From an uncultured Rhodospirillales bacterium (lineage in GTDB: Bacteria; Pseudomonadota; Alphaproteobacteria; Acetobacterales; Acetobacteraceae), in the NCBI GenBank assembly GCA_903823665.1, contig CAIJTR010000055.1, forward strand, positions 1-35,652: 35,652 nt of DNA, in the 5' to 3' direction. The first letter of the stretch is position 1. Every line of letters begins with the position of its first letter. Shown here one piece after another: positions 1 through 9,627 of the stretch. The notes under the pieces were generated by a model. The model was not told where the DNA came from and searched no databases. It saw nothing but the letters and a program-made list of their open reading frames with translations. Position numbers and translations under genes: made by a program.

Positions 1-9
1 CCACACCGC

Positions 10-38
10 TTGACGTGCCTGCCACGGCGATCTAGACC
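10..38 (+). promoter_or_regulatory. Candidate sigma-70 promoter of the tRNA-Asp gene
   Basis: TTGACG at 10-15 matches a -35 box well. TAGACC at 33-38, 17 bases later, is a weak -10 box. The pair would start transcription about 10 bases before the tRNA. The call rests on spacing and the good -35 only. Confidence 0.35.
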
Positions 39-53
39 GTGCGCCCTGCTGCT

Positions 54-130
<77 letters not shown>

Positions 131-236
131 GCAGCGCAGGAACTTCCCATATATCTGTCCAGAGAGAATGACGTATTACACGTCAATTCGTTCGGATTTG
201 CCCTCTGGAACTGCGCAGGCGATGCGACTAAGGTCC

Positions 237-254
237 GCCGCGTTGCAATGCGGC
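237..254 (+). other. Small hairpin in the nuoA leader
   Basis: GCCGC (237-241) and GCGGC (250-254) form a perfect 5-bp stem around an 8-base loop just before the nuoA ribosome-binding site (gaaggg, about 257-262). A second short dyad, GACGT-N5-ACGTC, lies at 170-184. Either could affect nuo expression, but both are short enough to be chance. Confidence 0.25.
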
Positions 255-270
255 ATGAAGGGCTGAACCG

Positions 271-636
271 ATGGCACCGATCCTCGCGGATTACTTTCCG
301 ATCCTGATATTTTCCGCCATTGCCGCCATCATCGCCCTCGCCATGGTCGTGGGATCGCACTTCGCCGCGCACCAAAAGCCCTACGCAGAGAAGCTCTCGG
401 CCTACGAGTGCGGCTTTGAGGCATTCGACGACGCGCGCCGCCGGTTCGATGTGCGCTTCTACCTCGTGGCCATTTTGTTCATCATCTTCGACCTCGAAGT
501 GGCCTTCCTGTTCCCTTGGGCGGTCAGCCTCGCCGAGATCGGTCTGTTCGGCTTCCTGTCCATGATGGGGTTCCTTGGCGTTTTGACCGTCGGGTTCATC
601 TATGAATGGAACAAGGGTGCCTTAGATTGGGAGTGA
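271..636 (+). CDS. nuoA: NADH-quinone oxidoreductase subunit A
   Basis: This is a small membrane subunit of complex I, beside the quinone-access region at the junction of the peripheral and membrane arms. The 121-residue protein has the usual length and three hydrophobic segments (about 10-30, 62-84, 89-111). It carries the family motif YECGFE at 45-50 in the cytoplasmic loop, and the acidic pair D74/E76 in the second helix ([12 protein letters not shown]). The ATG start follows a gaaggg ribosome-binding site. It is the first gene of the nuo run and ends just before nuoB. Confidence 0.96.
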   Translation: MAPILADYFPILIFSAIAAIIALAMVVGSHFAAHQKPYAEKLSAYECGFEAFDDARRRFDVRFYLVAILFIIFDLEVAFLFPWAVSLAEIGLFGFLSMMGFLGVLTVGFIYEWNKGALDWE

Positions 637-641
637 CATCG

Positions 642-1199
642 ATGCCCGCCACAACCACTGATCTCGCCTGGAACAAAGACGCACTGCCGCCTGGCCCCGC
701 ACAGGATGCCGTCATCAAAGGCATCACTGGCGAAATCACCGACAAGGGATTTGTCGTCGCCAACGTGGACAAGTTGGTCAACTGGGCGCGCACCGGCAGC
801 CTTTGGCCGATGACGTTCGGTCTGGCCTGCTGCGCTGTCGAGATGATCCACGCCTACATGCCACGTTACGACCTCGATCGCCTCGGTATCATCCCGCGCG
901 CCTCTCCACGCCAAAGTGACGTGATGATCGTCGCCGGCACGCTGACAAACAAAATGGCCCCGGCTCTGCGCAAGGTCTATGACCAGATGCCGGAACCACG
1001 CTGGGTCATCAGCATGGGCAGCTGCGCCAATGGTGGCGGCTACTATCACTATTCCTACTCCGTCGTCCGCGGCTGCGACCGTGTGGTGCCCGTCGATATC
1101 TACGTGCCCGGCTGCCCACCCACGGCAGAGGCCTTGGTTTACGGCATCATGCAGCTGCAAAAGAAAATCCGCCGCACCGGGACCATCCTCCGTGGCTGA
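642..1199 (+). CDS. nuoB: NADH-quinone oxidoreductase subunit B (N2 cluster)
   Basis: This subunit carries iron-sulfur cluster N2, the last electron carrier before quinone. The four expected ligands are present: adjacent C63 and C64 (ACCAVEM), C128 (GSCA) and C158 (PGCPP). I chose the ATG at 642, giving 185 residues. The frame stays open to a start at 606 inside nuoA, but those 12 extra residues are not family-like. It lies 5 bases after nuoA and overlaps the nuoC start. Confidence 0.96.
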   Translation: MPATTTDLAWNKDALPPGPAQDAVIKGITGEITDKGFVVANVDKLVNWARTGSLWPMTFGLACCAVEMIHAYMPRYDLDRLGIIPRASPRQSDVMIVAGTLTNKMAPALRKVYDQMPEPRWVISMGSCANGGGYYHYSYSVVRGCDRVVPVDIYVPGCPPTAEALVYGIMQLQKKIRRTGTILRG

Positions 1200-1776
1200 T
1201 ATCGCAGAGATCATTGCAGCCCTTCCAAGTGTCACCAAGGTTGAGCTGGAACACGGCGAACTCGTGGCCCACGCCGACCGCGCTGGCATCGCCACCCTGT
1301 GCGAGGCACTGCGTGACCATCCCGAGCTGCGTTTCGAGCAGATGATGGACTTGGCCGGTCTGGACTGGCCGCAGCGCGAGGACCGGTTTCAGATCGTCTA
1401 CAACCTTCTATCCGTCAGTCTCAATCACCGCGTCCGCGTCATCATCACCACCGATGAGGTCGTGCCGGTGCCATCCGTCCACACCATCTGGCCAGTGGCG
1501 ACGTGGTGGGAGCGTGAGGCGTGGGATATGTTCGGCATCGCCTTTTCCGGCCAACCCGATCTGCGCCGCATCCTGACGGATTACGGCTTTGAGGGTCACC
1601 CTCTGCGCAAGGACTTCCCGCTCACCGGTTATGTCGAGGTGCGCTACGATGAGGAGCGCAAATCGGTGGTCTATGAGCCGGTAAAGCTGACTCAGGATTT
1701 CCGCAATTTCGATTTCGTCTCGCCCTGGGAGGCCATGACCACGCTGCCCGGCGATGAGAAGGCAAAGCGCGTATGA
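1192..1776 (+). CDS. nuoC: NADH-quinone oxidoreductase subunit C
   Basis: This is the 30-kDa-type subunit of the peripheral arm, packed against NuoD near the quinone site; it binds no cofactor. I placed the start at GTG 1192, giving 194 residues, the normal size for a separate NuoC. The reading frame continues further upstream inside nuoB without family-like sequence. The signature [11 protein letters not shown] and the following [20 protein letters not shown] are present, as is the usual C-terminal YEPV segment. It overlaps nuoB by 8 bases and nuoD by 4 (ATGA). NuoC and NuoD are separate here, not fused as in enterobacteria. Confidence 0.94.
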   Translation: MADIAEIIAALPSVTKVELEHGELVAHADRAGIATLCEALRDHPELRFEQMMDLAGLDWPQREDRFQIVYNLLSVSLNHRVRVIITTDEVVPVPSVHTIWPVATWWEREAWDMFGIAFSGQPDLRRILTDYGFEGHPLRKDFPLTGYVEVRYDEERKSVVYEPVKLTQDFRNFDFVSPWEAMTTLPGDEKAKRV

Positions 1777-3017
1777 GCCTCACCACTTCAAGCGACGTCA
1801 TCGGCAAGGCCACGCCCGACCAAGTGATGGCCCCGGCCACCAAAACCGTCGAGATCGACAGCCATTCGATCAATTTTGGCCCGCAGCATCCGGCTGCGCA
1901 CGGCGTGCTTCGCCTCATCCTTGAAATGGATGGCGAGGTCGTCGAGCGCGCCGATCCACATATCGGCCTGCTGCATCGCGGCACTGAGAAGCTGATCGAA
2001 TACAAAAGCTACATCCAGGCGGTGCCGTATTTCGACCGCCTCGATTACGTAAGCCCAATGTGCCAGGAACACGCCTTCGCGCTGGCCACCGAAAAGCTGC
2101 TCGGCATTGAAGCGCCGGAGCGGGCTAAGTGGATTCGCACACTGTTCAGCGAAATCACCCGCATTTTGAACCATCTGCTCAACGTCACCACCTACGCGCT
2201 TGACGTGGGGGCTATCACGCCAAGCCTTTGGGGCTTTGAGGAGCGTGAGACGCTCATGGAATTCCACGAAGCCGCTTCCGGTGCGCGCCTGCACGCCAAC
2301 TACTTCCGCCCCGGTGGTGTGGCAAAGGATCTGCCCGCCGGGCTTGAAGACAAAATCGCCGCCTGGGCCAGCACCTTCCCGAAATTTATCGATGATCTGG
2401 AAACGCTGCTCACCAACAACCGCATTTGGAAGCAGCGCCTCGTTGATATCGGCATCGTCCCCGCTGAGATGGCGCTGGCCTGGGGCTTCACCGGCCCTTG
2501 CCTACGGGCCTCCGGCGTGCCGTGGGACCTGCGCAAGTCGCAGCCTTACGAAATGTATGATCAGCTCGATTTCAAAATCGCAGTTGGTCGCAATGGTGAT
2601 TGCTACGATCGCTACCTCATGCGCATCGGCGAGATGCGTGAGAGCGTCAAGATGATCCAGCAATGCCTTGCCAAAATGAAGCCTGGCCCGGTCAAGGTGC
2701 AGGACAACAAGATCACACCGCCTACCCGCGCTGCCATGAAGCAGTCGATGGAAGCGCTGATCCATCACTTCAAGCTCTACACCGAAGGTTTCCACGTCCC
2801 CGCTGGTGCCACCTACACGGCGGTTGAGGCCCCAAAGGGCGAGTTCGGCGTCTATCTCGTGGCCGATGGCTCCAACCGCCCCTATCGTTGCAAAATCCGC
2901 GCAACCGGCTTTGCCCATCTGCAGGCCATCGAAGTGATGAGCAAGCGCCACATGCTGGCCGACGCGGTCGCGATCATCGGCTCGCTTGATATCGTGTTCG
3001 GAGAGATCGACCGGTGA
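1773..3017 (+). CDS. nuoD: NADH-quinone oxidoreductase subunit D
   Basis: This is the 49-kDa-type subunit, which forms much of the quinone-binding cavity with NuoB and NuoH and descends from hydrogenase large subunits. The 414-residue protein begins with a variable leader of about 30 residues. The conserved [16 protein letters not shown] follows, containing the quinone-site histidines, then [14 protein letters not shown]. It ends in the typical DIVFGEIDR. The ATG overlaps the nuoC stop (ATGA), and its own stop overlaps the nuoE GTG (GTGA), which suggests translational coupling. Confidence 0.97.
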   Translation: MSLTTSSDVIGKATPDQVMAPATKTVEIDSHSINFGPQHPAAHGVLRLILEMDGEVVERADPHIGLLHRGTEKLIEYKSYIQAVPYFDRLDYVSPMCQEHAFALATEKLLGIEAPERAKWIRTLFSEITRILNHLLNVTTYALDVGAITPSLWGFEERETLMEFHEAASGARLHANYFRPGGVAKDLPAGLEDKIAAWASTFPKFIDDLETLLTNNRIWKQRLVDIGIVPAEMALAWGFTGPCLRASGVPWDLRKSQPYEMYDQLDFKIAVGRNGDCYDRYLMRIGEMRESVKMIQQCLAKMKPGPVKVQDNKITPPTRAAMKQSMEALIHHFKLYTEGFHVPAGATYTAVEAPKGEFGVYLVADGSNRPYRCKIRATGFAHLQAIEVMSKRHMLADAVAIIGSLDIVFGEIDR

Positions 3018-3643
3018 CCGAATTGTCTGCGCCTGACCGCACGGAGCCCACCAGCTTCGTGTTCGACAATGAAAGCAACGCTGCCATAGCGGTGGCGGTT
3101 GCGAAATATCCTGCTGGCAAACAGGCGAGCGCCGTGCTGCCGCTGCTGGACATCGTTCAGCGCCAGATGGCCCGCCACACCGGTTCCGCCTGGGTGCCGC
3201 TGGTCAGCATGGACGCAATTGCCGAGCGGCTCGATATGCCGCCCATCCGCGTCTACGAAATCGCCACCTTCTACCTGATGTTCAACACCAAGCCGATCGG
3301 CCGCGTGCATCTGCAGGTCTGCGGCACCACGCCCTGCTGGCTGCGTGGCTCGGATGAAGTGGCGAAAGCCTGCCGCGACTTCACCGGCATCAAGGGCTAC
3401 GGCGAAACCTCCGAGGACGGCCTGTTCACGCTTACCGAGGTCGAATGCCTCGGCGGCTGCGTCAACGCGCCCATCCTGCAGGTCGATGACGACTACTACG
3501 AAGACATGAACGGCGAGCGCACGCTGGCCCTGCTCGAAGCGCTTAGACGCGGCGAGCGTCCTTCGCGCGGGTCTACCATCGGGCGGGCCAACTCTGCCCC
3601 CGAGGGCGGCCCGATGACCCTGCTCACCACACCGGCGGAGTGA
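3014..3643 (+). CDS. nuoE: NADH-quinone oxidoreductase subunit E ([2Fe-2S] N1a)
   Basis: This thioredoxin-like subunit of the NADH dehydrogenase module carries cluster N1a. Its ligands are visible as C103 and C108 (CGTTPC) and C145 and C149 (CLGGC). The 209-residue protein has an alphaproteobacterial-style C-terminal tail rich in Gly, Pro and Arg (about 177-209). The start is GTG at 3014, overlapping the nuoD stop by four bases. nuoF follows after 4 bases. Confidence 0.95.
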   Translation: MTELSAPDRTEPTSFVFDNESNAAIAVAVAKYPAGKQASAVLPLLDIVQRQMARHTGSAWVPLVSMDAIAERLDMPPIRVYEIATFYLMFNTKPIGRVHLQVCGTTPCWLRGSDEVAKACRDFTGIKGYGETSEDGLFTLTEVECLGGCVNAPILQVDDDYYEDMNGERTLALLEALRRGERPSRGSTIGRANSAPEGGPMTLLTTPAE

Positions 3644-3647
3644 GATC

Positions 3648-4946
3648 ATGCTGAGCGATCAAGACCGCATTTTCACCAATCTCTATGGCCTTCACGATGC
3701 AGGCCTCACCGGCGCGCGTTCGCGTGGAGACTGGGACAACACCGCAGCCCTCATCGCCAAAGGGCGTGAGGCAATCATCGAGGAAATCAAAACCTCCGGC
3801 CTGCGCGGGCGCGGCGGGGCAGGGTTCCCCACCGGCCTTAAATGGTCGTTCATGCCGAAGGAAATCGGCGAACGCCCGCATTATCTCGTCGTCAACGCCG
3901 ATGAGTCTGAACCCGGCTCCTGCAAAGACCGTGACATCCTCAGGCACGATCCGCACAAGCTGATCGAGGGCTGCCTCGTCGCCTCCTTCGCGATGGGGGC
4001 CCACGCCTGCTACGTCTATGTGCGTGGCGAATACTACAACGAAGCGGCCGCCCTCCAGCGCGCTGTTGATGAAGCCTACGCGGCAGGCTTGATCGGCAAA
4101 AACGCCAGTGGCTCCGGTTGGGATTTCGACCTCTACGTCCATCGCGGGGCCGGCGCTTATATCTGTGGCGAGGAAACCGCCCTCATCGAGAGCCTCGAAG
4201 GCAAAAAAGGCATGCCCCGCCTGAAGCCGCCATTCCCGGCGGCGATGGGCCTGTATGGCTGCCCCACCACGGTCAACAACGTCGAGTCGATCGCTGTCAC
4301 GCCGACCATTCTGCGTCGCGGTGCCGCCTGGTTCTCGGCGTTGGGTCGCCCGAAGAACGCTGGCACCAAGCTTTTCAGCATCAGCGGCCACGTCAATAAA
4401 CCGTGCAATGTCGAGGAAGAACTTGGCATCCCGTTGCGCGAATTGATCGATCATTACTGCGGCGGCGTGCGCGGCGGCTGGGACAATCTGCTAGCGGTCA
4501 TCCCCGGCGGCTCATCGGTCCCGATGATCCCGAAATCGGTGTGCGACACCATTTTGATGGATTTTGACAGCCTGCGAGACGTCAAATCCGGTCTCGGCAC
4601 CGCCGCCGTCATCGTGATGGACAAATCAACCGATCCGATCAAGGCAATTGCCCGGCTGGCGCAGTTCTACAAGCATGAAAGCTGCGGCCAGTGCACGCCA
4701 TGCCGCGAAGGCACCGGCTGGATGAAGCGCGTCATGGACCGCATGGTCACCGGTCGCGCTGAAATCGCTGAGATCGACGTGCTGGAACAAGTGACGCGCC
4801 AGATCGAAGGCCATACCATCTGCGCCCTTGGTGACGCCGCGGCATGGCCGATCCAGGGCCTGATCAAGAACTTCCGCCCGCTGATGGAAGAACGCATCCT
4901 GGCCTACAAAGCCTCCAAATCCACCCCGAAAATGGCGGCTGAGTGA
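3648..4946 (+). CDS. nuoF: NADH-quinone oxidoreductase subunit F (FMN, NADH, N3)
   Basis: This subunit oxidises NADH: it binds NADH and FMN and passes electrons to [4Fe-4S] cluster N3. The glycine-rich [16 protein letters not shown] segment (about 51-66) and [18 protein letters not shown] form the nucleotide and flavin pockets. N3 ligands are C346, C349 and C352 (CGQCTPC) plus C392 (TICALGD). At 432 residues it has the usual length. The start is an ATG 4 bases after nuoE. The stop shares one base with the nuoG ATG. Confidence 0.97.
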   Translation: MLSDQDRIFTNLYGLHDAGLTGARSRGDWDNTAALIAKGREAIIEEIKTSGLRGRGGAGFPTGLKWSFMPKEIGERPHYLVVNADESEPGSCKDRDILRHDPHKLIEGCLVASFAMGAHACYVYVRGEYYNEAAALQRAVDEAYAAGLIGKNASGSGWDFDLYVHRGAGAYICGEETALIESLEGKKGMPRLKPPFPAAMGLYGCPTTVNNVESIAVTPTILRRGAAWFSALGRPKNAGTKLFSISGHVNKPCNVEEELGIPLRELIDHYCGGVRGGWDNLLAVIPGGSSVPMIPKSVCDTILMDFDSLRDVKSGLGTAAVIVMDKSTDPIKAIARLAQFYKHESCGQCTPCREGTGWMKRVMDRMVTGRAEIAEIDVLEQVTRQIEGHTICALGDAAAWPIQGLIKNFRPLMEERILAYKASKSTPKMAAE

Positions 4947-6997
4947 TGCCCAAAGTTACAGTCGACGGCATAGAGGTCGAGGTTCCAGCAGGCTCCAACG
5001 TGCTGCAGGCATGCGAAGCCGCCGGCAAGGAAATTCCGCGATTCTGCTATCATGAGCGGCTCTCGGTCGCCGGCAACTGCCGCATGTGCCTCGTCGAGAT
5101 TGAGAAAGCCCCGCCCAAGCCGTTCGCCTCCTGCGCCTACCCCGTCAATGACGGCATGGTCGTCCACACCGACACGCCGATGGTCAAGGCAGCACGGCGC
5201 GGCGTCATGGAATTCCTGCTCATCAACCACCCGCTCGATTGCCCCATCTGTGACCAGGGCGGCGAGTGTGACTTGCAGGATCAAGCGGTGGGCTACGGCG
5301 GCGATCACTCACGCTACCACGAAGCCAAGCGCGCCGTGGTGAACCCGGATCTCGGGCCGCTGGTCAAAACCATCATGACGCGCTGCATCCACTGCACGCG
5401 CTGCATCCGCTTCTCCACCGAAATCGCCGGTGTGCCGGAAATGGGTGCCACCGCGCGCGGTGAGAGCATGGCGGTCGGAACCTATATCGAAAAGGCGCTC
5501 AGCTCCGAGCTGTCCGGCAACCTCATCGACATCTGCCCGGTCGGTGCCCTCACGTCGAAGCCTTACGCCTTCGTCGCCAGGCCGTGGGAGCTGAAGAAAA
5601 CCGACAGCATCGACGTGCTCGACGCCGTGGGTGCCAACATCCGCGTCGACACGCGCGGAGCCGAGGTGCTGCGCATCCTCCCGCGTCTGAACGAGGACGT
5701 GAACGAGGAATGGCTCGGTGACAAATCCCGCTTCGCCCTTGATGGCCTGAAGCGCCGCCGCCTCGACACGCCCTGGGTGCGGCAGAACGGCAAACTCGTC
5801 CGCACAAGCTGGCCCGAAGCCTTCGCCGCAATCGAAGCCAAACTCGCAGGCGTGGCGGGTGACCGCGTCGGTGCTGTCGCCGGTGATCTCTGCGATGCCG
5901 AGAGCATGCTGGCCCTAAAGGACGTGATGGCGTCACTTGGCTCGCACAACCTCGATTGCCGCCAGGACGGTGCCTCACTGGACGCATCGCGGCGCGATTT
6001 CTACTGCTTCAACACGTCCATCGCCGCCATCGAGGAAGCCGACGCGCTGCTCATCGTGGGCAGCAATCCGCGCCACGAGGCCCCGCTGATTAACGCCCGC
6101 ATCCGCAAGCGCGTGCTCGCCGGAAAATTCCCGGTCGGCCTGATCGGGGCGGAGGCTGATCTTACCTATAAAGTGGCCCACCTAGGCACGTCTGCTGCCG
6201 ACCTCGCAGGCCTCCTCGAAGGCACCCACGAATTCGCCGCCACGCTACACAACGCCAAAAGGCCCATGATCATCGTGGGGCTGGGCGCTCTGCGTGGCGA
6301 CGATGGTGCCGCCGTGCTTGCCGCCTGCTGGAAGCTCGCCTCCGCCACCGGCATGCTCACGTCGGAATGGCACGGTTTCAACGTACTGCACACAGCCGCC
6401 GCCCGCGTCGGTGCCCTCGATCTCGGCTTCGCCACCGGCAAGAAGCTGGCGCAGATGATGAACGGTGGCGTCGAAGTGCTCTGGCTGCTCGGGGCGGACG
6501 AGTTCGACACTTCCAAGATCAGCTCGAACACGTTCGTCATTTACCAGGGCCATCACGGCGATCGCGGTGCCGCACGAGCAGACGTGATTCTCCCCGGTTC
6601 GGCCTACACCGAGAAGAACGGCACCTATGTCAGCACCGAAGGCCGCGTGCAGAGGGGCGAGCTGGCCGTATTCCCGCCCGGCGAGGCGAAGGAGGATTGG
6701 AAAATTCTGCGCGCCTTCTCGGCCATGATCCAAAAGCCGTTGCCGTATGACACCATCGAGGCTTTGCGCGTGCGGCTGGAGCAGGTGAACCCCATCTTCG
6801 CCACGCTCGACGTTCTGCCCCGCTTCGGTTGCGGCGATCTCACCGGCCCCGCTGGTGACGCCACCGCACTCAGCAGCACGCCCTTCCTGCCGGTGGTCGC
6901 CAATTACTACATGACCGACCCGATCAGCCGCGCCAGCGCCACCATGGCCGCTTGCACCGAAGCACATGCGCCAGCGCACGCCGTGGCAGCGGAGTAG
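4946..6997 (+). CDS. nuoG: NADH-quinone oxidoreductase subunit G
   Basis: This is the large peripheral Fe-S subunit, 683 residues from the ATG at 4946; a GTG one codon upstream is possible. N1b ligands are C34, C45, C48 and C63. N5 ligands are H95, C99, C102 and C108. N4 ligands are C147, C150, C153 and C197. The rest is a molybdopterin-oxidoreductase-like domain, which in complex I binds no molybdenum. The length fits the short mitochondrial/alphaproteobacterial type. I see no extra cysteine set for the N7 cluster found in E. coli. The last 40 or so residues are Ala-rich and variable. Confidence 0.96.
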   Translation: MPKVTVDGIEVEVPAGSNVLQACEAAGKEIPRFCYHERLSVAGNCRMCLVEIEKAPPKPFASCAYPVNDGMVVHTDTPMVKAARRGVMEFLLINHPLDCPICDQGGECDLQDQAVGYGGDHSRYHEAKRAVVNPDLGPLVKTIMTRCIHCTRCIRFSTEIAGVPEMGATARGESMAVGTYIEKALSSELSGNLIDICPVGALTSKPYAFVARPWELKKTDSIDVLDAVGANIRVDTRGAEVLRILPRLNEDVNEEWLGDKSRFALDGLKRRRLDTPWVRQNGKLVRTSWPEAFAAIEAKLAGVAGDRVGAVAGDLCDAESMLALKDVMASLGSHNLDCRQDGASLDASRRDFYCFNTSIAAIEEADALLIVGSNPRHEAPLINARIRKRVLAGKFPVGLIGAEADLTYKVAHLGTSAADLAGLLEGTHEFAATLHNAKRPMIIVGLGALRGDDGAAVLAACWKLASATGMLTSEWHGFNVLHTAAARVGALDLGFATGKKLAQMMNGGVEVLWLLGADEFDTSKISSNTFVIYQGHHGDRGAARADVILPGSAYTEKNGTYVSTEGRVQRGELAVFPPGEAKEDWKILRAFSAMIQKPLPYDTIEALRVRLEQVNPIFATLDVLPRFGCGDLTGPAGDATALSSTPFLPVVANYYMTDPISRASATMAACTEAHAPAHAVAAE

Positions 6998-7001
6998 GCG
7001 C

Positions 7002-8018
7002 ATGACCGAGTTCCTCAACTCCAATCTCGGCATTCTGATCCTCACGGTGCTGGAGGCGCTGGCGATTATCGTGCCTGTCCTGATCGGTATGGCTTACCTG
7101 ACCTACGCCGAGCGCAAGGTGCTGGCGGCGATGCAGCTTCGTCGTGGCCCGAACGTGGTCGGCCCATTCGGCCTGTTCCAGCCATTCGCCGACGCCATCA
7201 AGATGATGACGAAAGAGACGATCATCCCGTCCGGGGCGAGCCGTCTGCTGTTCATCATGGCGCCGATGCTGACCTTCTCGCTTGCGGTGATGGCCTGGGC
7301 CGTCATCCCAGTGAACGACGGCTGGGCGGTGGCGAACATCAATGTTGGCGTGCTCTACCTCTTCGCTATCAGCTCGCTCGGCGTCTACGGCGTCATCATC
7401 GCGGGTTGGGCGTCGAACTCGAAATACGCCTTCCTCGGCGCTCTCCGCTCCGCCGCGCAAATGGTCTCCTACGAAGTCTCGATGGGCTTCGTCATGGTCT
7501 CCGTCCTGCTCTGCGTCGGCTCGCTGAATCTCAACGACGTGGTGCTCGCCCAGCGCCACATCTGGTTCGCCATTCCGATGTTCCCGATGTTCATCATCTT
7601 CTTCATCTCGACGCTGGCGGAAACCAACCGCTCGCCGTTCGTCTTGCCGGAAGGTGACTCGGAAATTGTCGCCGGCTTCTTCGTGGAATACTCCGCGATG
7701 ACCTTCGCGCTGTTCTTCCTCGGCGAATACACGTCGATGATCCTGATGTCGGCGATGACCACCATCTTGTTCCTCGGCGGCTGGCTCGCCCCGTTCGGTG
7801 TTGAGCCGTTCACCTGGATCCCAGGCCCGATCTGGTTCATTCTCAAGGTGGCGTTCGTGCTGTTCGGGTTCCTCTGGACCCGCGCGACCTTCCCGCGCTT
7901 CCGCTACGACCAGCTGATGCGTCTTGGCTGGAAGGTGTTTCTGCCGTTTTCGCTCGTGTGGCTCGTGTTGACCGCTGGCGTGCTGATGGTGATGGGATGG
8001 CTGCCCCATGCCGCTTGA
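7002..8018 (+). CDS. nuoH: NADH-quinone oxidoreductase subunit H
   Basis: This membrane subunit connects the quinone site to the proton channels. It is 338 residues from the ATG at 7002, which has a ggag ribosome-binding site about 10 bases upstream. The open frame extends 12 codons further into the end of nuoG, but the family begins near [10 protein letters not shown]. The conserved loop [16 protein letters not shown] and the [12 protein letters not shown] segment are present, followed by [16 protein letters not shown]. About eight hydrophobic helices are visible, as expected. Confidence 0.95.
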   Translation: MTEFLNSNLGILILTVLEALAIIVPVLIGMAYLTYAERKVLAAMQLRRGPNVVGPFGLFQPFADAIKMMTKETIIPSGASRLLFIMAPMLTFSLAVMAWAVIPVNDGWAVANINVGVLYLFAISSLGVYGVIIAGWASNSKYAFLGALRSAAQMVSYEVSMGFVMVSVLLCVGSLNLNDVVLAQRHIWFAIPMFPMFIIFFISTLAETNRSPFVLPEGDSEIVAGFFVEYSAMTFALFFLGEYTSMILMSAMTTILFLGGWLAPFGVEPFTWIPGPIWFILKVAFVLFGFLWTRATFPRFRYDQLMRLGWKVFLPFSLVWLVLTAGVLMVMGWLPHAA

Positions 8019-8069
8019 TCCGTTGCACAACAAAGCCTATCCCGAGCTTCGCCTGAAGGGAGTGCCGTC

Positions 8070-8558
8070 ATGGCATTGATCGACCGCACTGCGCGCAGCA
8101 TGCTGCTGAGCGAGCTTGTCTCCGGCATGGCGCTCACGCTAAAGTATTTCTTCAAAGCGAAGAAAACCATCAATTACCCTTACGAAAAGGGGCCGATTAG
8201 CCCGCGCTTCAAGGGTGAGCACGCGTTGCGTCGCTACCCCAACGGTGAAGAACGTTGCATCGCCTGCAAGCTGTGCGAAGCGGTGTGCCCGGCGCAGGCT
8301 ATAACCATCGAGGCCGAGCCGCGCGATGACGGTTCACGCCGCACCACGCGCTACGACATCGACATGACGAAGTGCATCTATTGCGGCCTCTGCGAAGAAG
8401 CCTGCCCGGTCGATGCTATCGTCGAAGGTCCGAACTTCGAGTTCGCCACCGAGACGCGCGAGGAGCTGATGTACGACAAGAACAAGCTGCTCGACAACGG
8501 CGACCGCTGGGAAGCCGAGATTGCCCGCAGGCTCGAACTCGATGCCCCGTACCGGTAA
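8070..8558 (+). CDS. nuoI: NADH-quinone oxidoreductase subunit I (N6a/N6b)
   Basis: This is a ferredoxin-like subunit with two [4Fe-4S] clusters between NuoG and NuoB. The ligand sets are [12 protein letters not shown] (C63, C66, C69, C73) and [12 protein letters not shown] (C102, C105, C108, C112). The 162-residue length is normal for alphaproteobacteria. The ATG follows aagggag about 8 bases upstream. A 51-base gap separates it from nuoH, the widest gap inside the nuo run. It carries only a 23-codon chance ORF. Confidence 0.97.
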   Translation: MALIDRTARSMLLSELVSGMALTLKYFFKAKKTINYPYEKGPISPRFKGEHALRRYPNGEERCIACKLCEAVCPAQAITIEAEPRDDGSRRTTRYDIDMTKCIYCGLCEEACPVDAIVEGPNFEFATETREELMYDKNKLLDNGDRWEAEIARRLELDAPYR

Positions 8559-8564
8559 CCCATT

Positions 8565-9311
8565 ATGATCGCAGCTATCGCCTTCTACGTCATCGCCGCC
8601 ATCCTCATCGTGTCTTCGGCGATGGTGGTCAGCGCCCGCAACCCGGTGCATGCCGTGTTGTTCCTCATCCTCGCTTTCTTCAACGCGGCGGCGCTGTTCC
8701 TGCTGGCGGGGGCGGAGTTCCTGGCGATGATCCTGGTCATCGTCTATGTGGGCGCGGTCGCCGTGCTGTTCCTGTTCGTGGTGATGATGCTCGATATCGA
8801 CTTCGCCCAGATGCGCGAGGGGCTGCAGCGTTACGCCCCTGTCGGTGCCGCCGTGGGCGTGGTTTTGCTGATCGAGCTTGCCGCCGTGCTATCCGGCTGG
8901 AAATTCGCCGATGGCGTAACCCGGCTTCGCTTCGCCCCGCGCAGTGACACGGTAAGCAACACCGCCCAGCTTGGCCATCTGATCTATACGGACTACATTT
9001 TCCTGTTCCAAACAGCGGGCCTGGTGCTGCTGGTCGCCATGATCGGTGCTATTGTGTTGACTCTGCGAGACCGCACGAACACCCCAATGGGCTCCAAGCG
9101 TCAGGACATCGCGTCCCAGATCGCCCGCCGCGCGGAAGACACGATGGAGATGATGTCGGTGCCGACCGGTGGGCCTACGATGGCCTACCTCAAGCCCAAG
9201 GTGATCGAGATCGTCGATTTCCACGGGCACGATGCTCACGCCCCGCATGGTGATTCGCACGGCAAGCATGACGAGCATTCCCACGACGAACATGCAGATG
9301 AGGCGCACTGA
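8565..9311 (+). CDS. nuoJ: NADH-quinone oxidoreductase subunit J with His-rich tail
   Basis: This membrane subunit has the pi-bulge helix that takes part in coupling. Five hydrophobic segments fill roughly residues 1-165, including the conserved GAVAVLFLFVVMMLDID near 67-83. The protein is 248 residues, longer than the roughly 170-210 typical of the family. The extra length is a soluble C-terminal extension. Its last 31 residues (218-248) contain 10 histidines and 9 Asp/Glu, starting DFHGHDAHAPH. Such a tail could bind divalent metal. The frame is intact to a TGA 3 bases before nuoK. Confidence 0.94.
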   Translation: MIAAIAFYVIAAILIVSSAMVVSARNPVHAVLFLILAFFNAAALFLLAGAEFLAMILVIVYVGAVAVLFLFVVMMLDIDFAQMREGLQRYAPVGAAVGVVLLIELAAVLSGWKFADGVTRLRFAPRSDTVSNTAQLGHLIYTDYIFLFQTAGLVLLVAMIGAIVLTLRDRTNTPMGSKRQDIASQIARRAEDTMEMMSVPTGGPTMAYLKPKVIEIVDFHGHDAHAPHGDSHGKHDEHSHDEHADEAH

Positions 9312-9314
9312 GCC

Positions 9315-9623
9315 ATGGTCGTAGGCCTCGAACAATACCTCGCTGTGTCGGCCATGCTGCTGGTGATCGGCATCTTCGGCATCTTCATGAACCGCAAGAA
9401 CGTGATCGTCATTCTGATGTCGATCGAGTTGATCCTGCTGGCGGTGAACCTCAACTTCGTCGCCTTCTCTGCTGCACTGGACGATCTGGTGGGCCAGGTT
9501 TTCGTGATGTTCGTCCTCACCGTGGCCGCCGCTGAGGCCGCCATCGGGCTTGCCATTGTGGTGATCTATTTCCGCAATCGCGGTTCGATCGAGGTCGAAG
9601 ACGTGACGATGATGAAGGGCTGA
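9315..9623 (+). CDS. nuoK: NADH-quinone oxidoreductase subunit K
   Basis: This small antiporter-like membrane subunit has three helices in 102 residues, the standard length. Both membrane glutamates needed for proton transfer in E. coli NuoK (E36, E72) have counterparts here, E38 (LMSIELILL) and E74 ([10 protein letters not shown]). The ATG lies 3 bases after nuoJ, and nuoL follows after 4 bases. Confidence 0.97.
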   Translation: MVVGLEQYLAVSAMLLVIGIFGIFMNRKNVIVILMSIELILLAVNLNFVAFSAALDDLVGQVFVMFVLTVAAAEAAIGLAIVVIYFRNRGSIEVEDVTMMKG

Positions 9624-9627
9624 GCAC

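Noticed and set aside
606-641. Upstream in-frame start for nuoB inside nuoA
   Set aside because: The 12 added residues do not look like NuoB, and ATG 642 gives the normal length.
979-1191. Upstream extension of the nuoC frame
   Set aside because: This is the +1 frame of nuoB, Pro/Ser/Ala-rich with no NuoC similarity. GTG 1192 fits the family start.
6924-8033. 369-codon open frame antisense to nuoH/nuoG
   Set aside because: It is extremely His/Glu/Arg/Asp-rich, typical of a GC-rich antisense shadow of a membrane protein.
8008-8079. 23-codon ORF bridging nuoH and nuoI
   Set aside because: It has no recognisable product and no ribosome-binding site. It is probably chance, though its stop overlapping nuoI could help couple translation.
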